Shown: positions 1 to 21,900 of the stretch, one piece after another
Layout of the letters: every line of letters starts with the position of its first letter
Position numbering within the stretch: position 1 is the first letter of the stretch
From: Apostichopus japonicus
Lineage: Eukaryota > Echinodermata > Holothuroidea > Aspidochirotida > Stichopodidae
DNA: 64,000 bases
NCBI RefSeq assembly: GCF_037975245.1
Contig: NC_092568.1
Location: 11,989,501-12,053,500, forward strand
Reading direction: 5' to 3'
The notes under the pieces: model-generated
Seen by the model: the letters and a program-made list of their open reading frames with translations, nothing else
The model's database searches: none
Told to the model about the DNA's origin: nothing
Made by a program: the position numbers and the translations under genes

Positions 1-9878
<9,878 letters not shown>

Positions 9879-12800
9879 AGACAATATCATCTGTGCAATA
9901 GGTTTTTTGCCTTTTTTTCTCTTTTGTCATTGCGTAAAGATCTACACTATTTTTTTTAAATTGTTTAATTGGACATTCTCATGAGAAGGGATAGGAAAAG
10001 ATAGTGAGGGAGGGGTGGGAGTTAAGGAGGGGGAGGTAAGGGGACAGTATAAGTGTTCTTAGGTGGTCGAATGTGCCTCCATTAGATTACAATAACAAAG
10101 GTGAAGTTCTTAATACTGTTAATTGTTAAATTTAAATACTTTTTAGTTACAACAATATATTTAGATTTCTGGTGCAGTGGTTCATTCAGAATAAAGTAGT
10201 CTTGGAATCTACAGACAGGAAAGTAGGGAAAAATCAGAGAGGGTATAGGAGAGAGAAGAGGAGGAAGACATAAATGAAATGAGGGGGGGGGGGGGGGCAG
10301 GTGAGGAGCAGGGCAGCTTATATTCTTAAAATCTGAAAAGGCTAACAATACTTTTCTAAGCATTTTAAAGAAATTGATGGAAAATTCGACTTCCCAGCCT
10401 TCTTTAAATTTTGTGCAAGAATGGAAAGTAGTAAATTGCAAAATTGTGTTCCAAGTTTTTAAGTTCTTAAGTTTTGAATTGATGATGGTGTAGTTTAATA
10501 TAAATAAGCTATTTTTGATAATGGAGTTTGAACAGATTCATGTACTTGTCTTGTGTAATTAAGAGAAATTATTAAATGAAATATTGATGAGGACCTCTAT
10601 TTATTCCACTGGTGTGAAGGACAGCAAGTCAGTGAAGGCTTTGCAGAATTTCAAACAGAATCCACAAGTTGAGAATAAGTAATCCACGGCAATTATGCAT
10701 TTGACATAAATCAGATTATTACCAGATCCATGGTATTCAACTCGGTCTTGCATTCCTTTTTATTCAGAAAATATTCAGAAACAACAATTTTTATATTTGT
10801 GGGATAAAAGCCTCTCGACATAGATTTAGTCAAAAGTTTCAAACATATGACACCAGTTGCAACTAAGGACCCATAATCATTTAGAAAACAGTCATATAAG
10901 ATGAGGATACCTGTTCCTATTATACCTGTTCCCCAGGACACAACGTCCCTCATTGGAGGGTCACCAATATAATCAAGGTGAAAATTATGGTCGTCAAGCA
11001 AACACATTTGAATACCGAAGAAGTAGATTATGAATTGTTGTAGAAGATGCATCCTCGATTGAGCTAGGAAACTAATAATCCAGGTGTTTGCAACGTTTTG
11101 CTGTTAAGAACTCATATGCAAAGAAATATGCCAATAATGGTCACCTCTATGAAACATTACACATTTGTTTACTGCTTCTATGAAATTCTATTTTCCCAAC
11201 AAAAACATGTCCGATCATCGGTATATTTTTTGGCAATTAACTAGAGTACTAACACCTGCAGGTAAATACCTGTGGAAAGTCCTAACAGTTTGTAATGCCT
11301 AATTTTAGGGGATTATACACCTTTAAAAGAAAACCACATAAATTTGGGATGTGCAAAATGTTCTTTGTATGTCATAATGTTCTTTGTAAATTTCATCAGT
11401 ATTATTGCCCCAAAATATGGTAGTATACATCACAAAAAGTTCATTCGAACCCTAACCTCAAAGAACATTTTACTGCCAACTCTCAACACATTTTTCCTCA
11501 TTGAGAGAGAATTTGTCAAATTTTATCAATCTCCAAGACTGAATAATGCAGAATATTCTCATAACCTCCAAAGAACACTTTGAAAACATTTTAGCAATTT
11601 TTAAAAATTTGGGGTCAGTACCAAAGCCGTTGCCTTTATCCTTGATTTTTGTTTTATTGAAAAGTTGCCTTGAGAGCAAACCACCTTGACATTTTCAATT
11701 CTTTTTAATATATAAATATGTATATGTATGAATAATATATTCATATACTGTAAAATATATTTAGTAGTATAATTTTTTAACTTATAGCTATACATTTGTA
11801 GAATTCAGTTTTCATATAGTGACTTGTCATGGTTAATATCAAATCTTTACCCCATTTGTAACTGTCGTTGACTGTTACTATGTATACAGTATGATTTATA
11901 CATGTGCACCACTTCAGTATTGTATTGTTCCACAGTACATCAGTTTATGGTTGTATGCAGTATTGAACATGACAGAATATAACAGAGTGAAAATAAAATG
12001 ATTGCTACTGAGTACAATACATATACTTGTGTTTCATTCATTAAAATGTTGTCTTATGTCATTCCTGTGTTGTCTATCATGTTCTTAAGTTTTTGGCACT
12101 AAAAGTAAATTCTAAAAATTGCCCTTATATGTCCTAAAATTGGAAGAAATTGTTGTTTAATGTGATAGTTTCTTTTCAAATCTACTTTACATTTTTCCCT
12201 TATTTTGCTTGTCTCCCTTTGAAAATGATTTTCGTACATGAGCATGTAATGATAATTTGACACAAGCACTAGTATCAAAACTTGATATACAAGAACTTCT
12301 ATCTGGGCCATTAAAGCTTTACTCTTAAATATCAAGAGTTTATACTCACCAATGACGTTAATTATAATGATTAAAGGAGTCAGGTGAAAAGTTTTCATTT
12401 CACATATATATTTAATATCTAGATATAACATTTCAATGAATACCATCTCCCATACTGATAGCGCAGTAACTCCAGTCGCTGAATCTTATTGAGCTACAAA
12501 CAGTTACTAGTAATGATGGAATTGCCTCGACCCTAAGCATGCATTTATTAATTTACTTAAGCTTATCTAATATTAAATCACAAGATGTATTATCCATATT
12601 TTATCTATACCTTACTATTACTCAGGTCATTTTAAGCATTGCAATGCCACCAAAAATGCTAGAAATTAATAATGATCAGTTAAGCTCAAACATTTCAAAA
12701 CAAAATTTTACTATAAGAGCATTTGCCTTCACTGATTGCCTGTGGAGTAACCTGGAGGGTCAAAACATGAATTGTGGTTGGAACCCCCTCCCCCTCACCT

Positions 12801-13255
12801 ACCCCCCCCCAAAAGTTTAAGTAAGTTAGCATATCTTTAAAACTGCAAACATCCTTCTATAATACCGAGAGTCAAATGAATGGACTTTGATTGCACAAAT
12901 GATGCAACTGCAACAAATGGCCTCCTCACACTGCACCACCGCATGAACACTGCTAACATTATAGTGAAGCTATTTCAGAATTCAAATTTTCTATGATAAT
13001 GTCCTCAACATATATCCCCTAATTAGCTTCAAATTTGCATTGGGTTGCACTTTTGTGTCCCTCCACGCCAATCAGCATTTAACAAGTCATTTAATACCAA
13101 TTAAATCCAATTGATTGCTCCCAGTTTATAGTAAAATACCATTTAAAACAATGCAGAAAATTTAGTGTCCCATGAATTCAATGAACTATTTTCTGTCATT
13201 TATAAACCTTATGCCAACTTTCATCATATTTAGGTAGTCACTGGACTGTCTTTGA
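9879..13255. other. PCNX4 3' UTR and intergenic sequence
   Basis: No intron-containing gene is visible. AATAAA signals on the + strand at 10190-10195 and 11992-11997 are candidate PCNX4 polyadenylation signals, giving a 3' UTR of about 0.3 or 2.1 kb. A poly-G run lies near 10283. A 113-codon minus-strand reading frame at 10711-11052 is listed separately. Confidence 0.5.
10711..11052 (-). pseudogene. Unassigned hydrophobic reading frame, possibly a PAP2-type phosphatase fragment
   Basis: A 113-codon frame without a clear gene structure. It contains the motif LDDHNFHLDYIGDPP, then a hydrophobic stretch (WGTGIIGTGILILY), then DYGSLVATGVICLKLLTKS. The order of a charged 'DD..Y' motif, a membrane segment and a second membrane segment faintly recalls lipid phosphate phosphatases (PLPP family), but no intact catalytic motif is present. 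It lies inside the probable PCNX4 3' UTR on the opposite strand. It may be a decayed fragment or chance. Confidence 0.2.
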
Positions 13256-14050
13256 ACAGCCATGTATGATGGTATACCACATGTATGGTACAGACAGCCA
13301 TGTATGGTATGTATATATAGACATGGTCCATGGTGCAACCATGGTACAGCCAGCCATGTATGGTATATAGCCATGGTACTTGATGCAACCATGGTACAGA
13401 CAGACATGCATGGTAGGCCTATATATAGCCATGGTACATGGTGCAACCATGGTACAAGCAGCCATGTATGGTATATATATATGTATATATATATATATAT
13501 ATAGCCATGGTTCATGGTGCAACCATGGTACTAACAGCCATGTATGTTATATTTATATAGCCATGGTACAGGAGCAACCATGGTTCAGACAGCCACGTAT
13601 GGTATATATAGCCATGTTACATGTTGCAACCATGGTACAGACAGTCACATATGGTATATATATATATATATATATATATAACCATGGTACATGATGCTAC
13701 CATGGAACAGACAGACATGTATGGTATATGGTGCAACCCTGGTACAAACAGCAATGTATGGTATATATAAAGCCCTGGTCCATGGTGCAACCATGTAACA
13801 GACAGCCATGTATGGTATATATATAGCCATGGTACATGGTGCAACCATGGTACTGACAGACATGTATGATATAAATAGCCATGGTACAACCATAGTACAG
13901 ACTGCCATATATGTTATATATATATATATATATATAACCATGGTACATGATGCAACCATGTACAGTACAGATTGTCACATATGGTATATATATATAGCCA
14001 TTGTAAATGATGCAACCATGGTACAAACAGCCATGTACTGTATGGTATAT
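13256..14050. repeat. CCATGG-rich minisatellite array
   Basis: About fourteen degenerate copies of a ~55-60-bp unit built from AGCCATGTATGGTATATA, then AGCCATGGTACATGGTGCAACCATGG-type sequence in shorter blocks. Each unit is rich in the self-complementary words CCATGG, GGTACC-like ATGGTACA, and (TA)n, so both strands can fold into hairpins and both give open but meaningless frames (YIYIYI, MVAPCTM). It lies between the 3' ends of two convergent genes. Confidence 0.9.
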
Positions 14051-15864
14051 AAGTTCAAAACAAAATGCAGCTTGTACGGCAAACTTAATGATATGATCAG
14101 TAGTGAGGTATATATAGAAGATGACATGTATATACAACGCTACACTTTCCAAAGCATCAAAGGCTGTCCAAATCCATGATACAAAATTTGAATGAAGAAT
14201 TCCATTATCAAACCTTATTAAAAATATATCAAAATATAGAAAGGTCATTAACAGAGAGAATATCTTCCATCAAACAACACACCAGTAATATCTCTGGTAA
14301 GTTTTTAATTTTTGAAAAAATTAAGAATTCATCGCTCCTTATCTGTTCTTTCTTCTATGTAAAGATATTTTATAAACCATGATAGATATACTGTGAGGAG
14401 ACTGATCGTCGCCAGTCCACAGTGTAGACCACTTAACAGAACTTATAATTTAGGATTCATATCATAGACCGTGTAGGTATTACTATATAATGTACATTTT
14501 GAAAATTAAACCGAAAAATGAAAAATTTGAGCAAGTGGACCAATGAATCATAATTTAAATAAATGAGTTCTTTTCTATTTATTGATCATAATTACTCTTC
14601 TTACTTTTAATATCTTGTTATAATGAATACAGTCAGCAATCTCAAGGCTGGTATTTGGACTTGATGAAGGGAGATATGGCTGGACAATCTTTCTGATGAC
14701 AGGCTTTGGTGATCACGACTTTTATTCCGTACTCTGACCAGAAGAAGAAAAAAAAATAGACTGGATATGAAAATTGCCCTGGATTGGTAAATATATTAGT
14801 CAAGGCGAATCTTTTTACAACTTAAATAACTGTTATGGTTGTCCAAACAGCAAATCCTTCCCCCCCCCCAAAAAAAAATAAACAACAAAGAATGACCAAT
14901 ATGTACGGTGTAGGGGAGAGAGGTGTAGACTTGGTGAGCATAACACCAGCTTTGGGACTGTAAAACTCCCCTTTGAATGGACCACAGGCCTCCACTTTTC
15001 TTTGTTTTATTTCTGCAAAGTGATGGCAGGTGATACATATTGATATTTTACATATATTTTTGGGTATTTACTTTATAGTAAAAATGTTAAAACTGTTAGT
15101 CGTGTGCTGAAAAGGATAAAAAGGAAACTGCTTTTTGGCCCTGTTAGCGCCATGAAAGTAAGTTGTTGCTAGCAACCATGGCGAAGCTAGCTGCTTTAAT
15201 TAAGTGATTGCATATGACCAGTAGAACATTGCAACAACTGTCTGGCTTGATAATCTGTTCTGGTTGATAAAATTTGCTCTAAGTATTGAGTACCGTTATT
15301 AACATGCTTGCATATGACAAGAAATGATGGTGTAACAAAAGTCTAGCTTAATAACTAGTTGGGATCAATTCCTCTTCTTTCGATATAAACGAGTCGGGTG
15401 CAAAAATATCAGTGGTTTATATGTCAAATGTTGCAAAATACCCATACAGTAATCTGATATAAGAGAAGTTTAAAGATTATAACAAGATTGTAAGCTATTA
15501 CGAAAAACAGATTGTGAATATATGCCAGAAAATATATTTCTATGTTTACTTTTAGGTTTAATTTTCTATTCCGATCAAACGTAACAGCAGGAGGACTTTA
15601 ATATCTACTTTCCTGGTCAATACTTTCCAGGAAATAATTCGTTCATGGTTATTCTTCTGAGATGAATAACACAAGATAATTGCCCTAGAGCATCTTGCTA
15701 TGTTAAACAGTGTTCTTTGTGCAACAGAAAATTATCAGCATTTTCCAAAGTGTTATTGCAAAATTTTGCTCTCTACAATTATTTTTTTATGTATTAATAA
15801 ACTTGTTATTTTACTTCCCCAATCAAGTTTACTCCCGGGTTTTGCTTCCTTATCAGTCTAGAGT
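14051..15864. other. Intergenic, no gene recognised
   Basis: AT-rich sequence between the CCATGG array and the DHRS7 3' end. Only short frames occur, with no splice-supported coding sequence. A short poly-C/poly-A junction lies near 14860. Confidence 0.5.
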
Positions 15865-15870
15865 TTTATT
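15865..15870 (-). terminator. Polyadenylation signal of DHRS7
   Basis: On the minus strand this reads AATAAA, 50 bases after the inferred TAG stop of DHRS7 (15920-15922). The close spacing supports ending the gene in the exon that starts at 16031. Confidence 0.55.
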
Positions 15871-15919
15871 CTTCATATTCCTTTAAAGGTACTCTGCCAC
15901 CCCACCCCCTCCCATCCCC

Positions 15920-18900
15920 CTATCCCAACCCCCCTCCCCACTGCACCTCCCATCTAACTGTGCTCATACATATAATTACCTGACTCATTTTGAATGCTTT
16001 AGCTTTCTTCATTCCCAATCTTGCCGACAAACTGAAGAAGAGTGAATTAGGAAATAAATAAATATAAATATCATTACAAATCAAAGTTTAAGTGCATCAT
16101 GGTTAAGAGCCTGTACTGTTCCAGTACCACAAATTGATACCTTAATTAACCACTACATTTCTGTTACCTCTACAGATATCAATCAACTAAATTCTCAAAA
16201 ATGATGCATGTCACAGCATTTCTCATTCATACTGTTATACATACTGGGGTGTAAAACATACAGCATAAACGTTAACCTGGGCATAGGCGTAGGAGCCTAA
16301 TTTGATTTGGGGGGGGGGGGGGCTGTAGACTTGCCCGAAAATACAACGTCAACATGCTAATGTGCAAATAGGCATGGATCGGTTATTAAATCTCATGCGA
16401 ATAACATACAATCATTTGCCGTGTTATTACCCTTCCATATTGGTTAGAATTATTGGGGAAGTCGTTACAATCATTATGATGATAATAATATCAGTTTCAC
16501 CATTGAAAAACATTGCAAATTATTTTTGTTTCAGTAGGTGCCCAAAAACTTCTCATCATATTGCCCAAATTTTCACAAAAATTTTTGGTTTGGGGGACTG
16601 CAGCCCCCCCCCCCCAGCCCCCCGCCTCCTACGCCTATGAACCTGGGTAAAGATAGAAAATAATAAATAAAAATAAAACAATGGGGAGAACTCAAAGAAT
16701 TAAAGTAAGCAAGTATTTTATTGCACTTTATTTAGTGCGCAATCTTGAGCAAAGTGAACAACTGATATAGAAAGTACCTTAATGTATAGGAACAAAGAAA
16801 CAATGTGCAAGTATTACTCGAGATGAATCATTTCTGGAAACTGTAGGACAGAACCACAGACTGGGCAGAACCTTTATTAAACAAAGGCTTATTGTCGTTC
16901 TGTTCAATACATTACACAGACTAATTTAACTGGGCTATGTAAACAATGGAGTTATGAATATTCCAATATATATCGCCTCTCAGCATGTAAATCTAGTACA
17001 CCAACCTTGTAGCCATAAAGTAGCTTTACATTGTTTGTTATTTGATGGCAGCGAATGAAAAGCACTCTAGTGCAGTCTTAGCAGCTAGACCATTTATTTT
17101 AGCTTCGCAATGACCTGGTACAGAATACTCACAAACGGAAACACGTCGGCATGTACTGGCTCATGTAGACGACAATCAATAACGGCGGCCGAGAAATCCA
17201 GACTTCTTTCAGTTTGTTTGCTGCAGCTATTAAGATCAACTCGGCACATCTCTCACCGGTCTGCAGCAGGTTCCAGCCTCTCTCGGCCTGACCGTCGTAG
17301 TTCTTGACGGGATCCTAAAATGGAAAGACGGAATTAAAGCGTAGCTAACACAGCCAAAATGTTCCAGCACTGATGTTGTCTGTCTGTAAACCATCACACA
17401 AATACACAGTCGAAAACGTTATCTTTATTTATCATAATGCAACACGTTTTGATAGTTTCTCCAGTTGACAGCTACATGTCTTTATTCAATCTTTGTTTTT
17501 ATCTTATCATAAACTGCATGGCTCATATCTGTGCAGCTTGCATGGTCACTTAAACTGGTGTGGCAACAGTCCTTTGAACTCTCATGTCATTCACCTCGAT
17601 TCTTATATGTACAAATATTAAATCTATCAAATATGTTGTAAAAGTGCTGAAAAGGTTACGATTAAGACTGAAAAAATAATATCTATTATGGGCAAAGTTT
17701 TTCTTGTGAACAAACTTGACACCATCATAAATTAACAGATTCCCAAACAAAGGATTTTGATATCAAGTCTTGAGTTTGGAGTAAACTTTAGGTTACATAT
17801 GTATCATTTAAAGACTCTTGAAATACTTGGTCAAGTTTTATCTATACAAGAGCAGTCTGTCTTTATCTGTTTAGGCATTATAAGTTTTTTTGTCATCAGG
17901 AAATTTTAGTCATGTACTACATACAGGACTTTCAACACTACAAACATTCATGTTGATGTGTGGACATATTTGCTGGCACTTGGCAACCTGGAATCACCAA
18001 ACCTGCACATCTCTCCTACAGCACACATATTAGTTATCTTTTGTACGGGGGCAACCAAATTTGCTGTTGGGATAACCAAACATAAGACCTGGTTGTTCGC
18101 CAGACAACCAGAAAAGAATCCTTATTAGATTTCCCTGGTTTCTTTACTTACAATTGCCAGGGATGTTGATAGTGAATAAATCTCCAAGTGGATATAATGA
18201 TTAAGTAACCTATGTATAAAGTTAAGCAATTAGGAAACCGAATGATATGTGATCAACATCAACCCTTTTTAAAGGGGAATTTCAAGTAATTTAGTCATAT
18301 GTGACAGTGACTGCTAGAACCAAGACGATATGTACAACTTGCATGCTTGCATGCTACTCAGCTTACACTCTCACAGAAAACTCACCAAGTGTTATATTCA
18401 TACAATATATTCAGTTTGCCTGTTCAAGGCAAACTATAAGGAAAAGTAGCATGCAGAATTTACTAACGATATCAGGCCAAAAACCGAGAAATTGCGCACA
18501 AAGTTGTGTGACGTACCAATTTATGATATGCACATGTCATAGGTGATAACCAAGCCTGTACACCAAATAAGTGCGGGTTGCATGCTAACTGTGTGTCGGT
18601 GCGTACATATGCATGTTATTTTATGCAACACTCCTTTGTTCGTGGTGTAATTATACAAGATTAGTTTGTGAGACCATATATACATGATTTTAGATACATT
18701 CAAAACTATTCACAATCTGCAACTGCATGTGAGCAAGGATTTAACATAAGGGTGAATGGCACACAGTGTTAAAGGAGTGAAGAGAACCAATGACAACTTA
18801 CACACAAACACATATTAACCAACTTGAACCCACCAGACCTTGACAGAATATTTCAAATATCACTCAGGCGGATAAAAACACTAAGCTGTTTTCATTGTTT

Positions 18901-21900
18901 GTCAAGTTTGCCAGCTCTAAGTACGTAGTTAAGTTTAAGTACGTAGTTATTAATTTTTAACAAAAGAGCAGTACAAGACAAATTTTAATATGAGGTTTCA
19001 CTTTACTAGGTCATGACTAGTATAGATCTCCAGTGCAATATCCTCTGTGAAGGTGTTGCCTTTGTAAATTGTGCATAGTAATACCAATGCACCGGTGAAA
19101 AATAGTCATAACGCCAAACTCCACAGAACGAGAAATGGCAAGTCACTACTCACTATTTGCAGTATCTTTTTCTGTCAAGAAAGAGTTATGGGTAGAATCA
19201 TTTTACAATAGCTATGTATGCTGGCCTGTGTATGCAAGACATGAAATAAAATGGGGTGTAAGGTGGGGGAGGGGGTAAGGGGAGGGGTGATAGGCAGTCA
19301 GTATAAATCTTTTGAAAGTATAATAATGCAAGGTTTGAACCACATTCACATGTAACTGTGGAATAATTTCACAGCATCTTATAACTGAATCGTAGAAACA
19401 TTTCATTTGAGTTGATCTGCTAATCAACACACAGATTGTCAATCCCTCAATCAACCTATGCTTGTCTGGGGATTTAACTGAGCTAATAAATACTGTGCCC
19501 AAAAAACAAATACACTAATTTGCAAGCAGAACTTTCCCTCAAGCAGATCACACGATATAAAAAAAACTTAAGAATTTTTAAGCCATAAGTAAGAGAAATT
19601 ACGAATGTGTGTCTGTAACTTACCTTTTTATCTAATGTCTCTTGAATAGCATTTTCTGCAATATTGGAAACCACAGGACCTGGGCAGATGTTAGTCACAG
19701 CGATGTTTGAGTTATATACCTCTGCACGCACCGTATCAAAGTAACCCTGGGAAAGGAGGAAGTCGGCATTTGTCACACACACACACACACACACGCACAC
19801 ACGCATATAAATGTTTGAGCCTTTGTTTCTAGATGATATCTTAATTTGGCATCATGAGTGAACAGACGTCTAGCCGAAAGACATCAACTGAGAGTTTACA
19901 AGAGCCTGGGATATATTCACAAATATGAAGGAAAAAAACATATTCAGAGTCATAAACAGCACCTGTTACAACTACACCTCATGCATCTGTTTGTATATAA
20001 GAGCAACAGCAATGGGAGCTAGGGTAGGGAGGGCTAGGGAAGGGGGGAGGGAAGGGGGAGGGGAATAAGGGTGGTAGGGAGAATTAAGAAAGCTGGAGAA
20101 CTTATATATCAATACATGAGAAATATATACTGTATAGAGGCTTTGATAAGCAGCACCTGTTACAACTACACCTCATGCATCTGTTTGTATATAAGAGCAA
20201 CAGCAATGGGAACTAGGGAAGGGGCAGGCAGGGAAGGGGAGGGGAATAAGGGTGGTAGGGAGAATTAAGAAAGCTGGAGACAAACTTCTATATCTATACA
20301 TGAGAAATATATATAGAGTCATGAGCAGCACCTGTTACAACTATACCTCATGCATCTGTTTGTATATAAGAGCAACAGCAATGGGAACTAGTGAAGGGGG
20401 AGGTAGGGAAGGGGCAGGCAGGGAAGGGGGAGGGGAATAAGGGTGGTAGGGGAGAATTAAGAAAGCTGGAGACAAACTTCTATATCGATACATGAGAAAT
20501 ATATATATTCAATGGAATTTGGTCGCTGCTTACGATCATTCCAAATTTGGATGCGGAGTACGTTGCTGAGCAGGGGCTGCTTAATTTTCCAGCTACGCTG
20601 CTGACGTTGATTATGTGACCACTGTTCTGCTCGACCATATACGGGAGAATACATTTTGTTACTGATATAGCACCAAGAAGGTTAGTCCTGAGGACAAATT
20701 GGTCAGCTTCAATGGTTGTAGTGTGAATCCCTGCCCTCTGTGATACACCAGAATTGTTAATAAGAACGTCGATCTGTCAGGAGAATGACAAGATAGTAGA
20801 AACAATGGTTTGATTCTAAAGTGGAGATAAACTGCAGAATATATACATTTCTATAGATTTAAACATACACATGGTACAGTCTAAACTTAATCTTAATCAT
20901 TAACATATGAAAGTTTTATGTCCAACATACTTGAATTGTTGGTTACCTCTGTATCCACCATCTAGTCACAGATTGTATTCAGTTAACAGCAATAAAAAAT
21001 TAAAACAGCTATAAAGTGTGATTACATGATAATAATAGAAAGGAAATGCTCTCTGAATGAAAAACATTTTCTTATCAAGGCCCCCGGCCCCCCCCCCCCC
21101 CTCCCCCAAAAAATGGCAGGAACCTTACACCAACATATTCATGAGAAGTTCGCAGAATCACACCTGTGAAAGGTTTTAATATATTTAATGGATTGAGAAC
21201 AATGGCTCTGAATTACCTTCCCAAAATGTTGGAAAGCTTTCTCTGCACACTCTCGGTGAGTATCAAACTTGTTGGCATCCAACACTACTACCAGCACGTC
21301 ATCACTTTGTACGTTGCTCTCCTTTAAACATCTTTCCTTTACTCGCTCTAATTCCTTTTCTCTTCTGGACGATAGAATCAGCTTGGCTCCCTAAAAGAGA
21401 GCAAAAAAAACAAACAAAAAACAGAACAGGTCTTTAACGAAGATTATCATAAACCACTTACTAAAGACTTCACCAAACTCTTCCTGAAGAAAGGCATTGA
21501 TTTAAGAAAGGACTGCTATGCCTACCTTCAATTCTTATTATTATTATTTAAGTGACATGAGCTTAGATGAAATGTCAGGCAATACATAATATAAGGGCAG
21601 CATTAATATTTCAAAAGTATACTAAAACTCTCTTCAATTATTAAGTACTACTTGATAAAAATATGTAAAACAATATTGCTATCTTATGGCAAGCGAAGTG
21701 CTTATAACCAAGAGAGGGTTTGTTAACCTTATCTCTAGCAAACAAATAATGAATTAAACTTAAAACATGGTATTTATCCTAATTTTGCATATGATGAAAG
21801 ATAAACATATTGTACATCATTAACAAAAATTTAAGGCTTGTTATTTAACAGCTGTTTGGATTTGCTTGAACCAATGAAGTCCTACACAAATTTATAACAA

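Noticed and set aside
13186-14248. Overlapping frames rich in YIYIYI and MVAPCTM in the CCATGG array
   Set aside because: Low-complexity translations of a minisatellite, open on both strands, no splice or family support.
14676-14740. Acceptor-like site on the minus strand (CTTCTTCTGGTCAG) as a DHRS7 last exon
   Set aside because: The frame it opens has no similarity to the DHRS7 C terminus, while the exon at 16031 matches it ([11 protein letters not shown]) with the right phase.
16362-16640. 92-codon frame inside the MITE
   Set aside because: It runs into the G/C-rich inverted end and has no domain; the element is non-coding.
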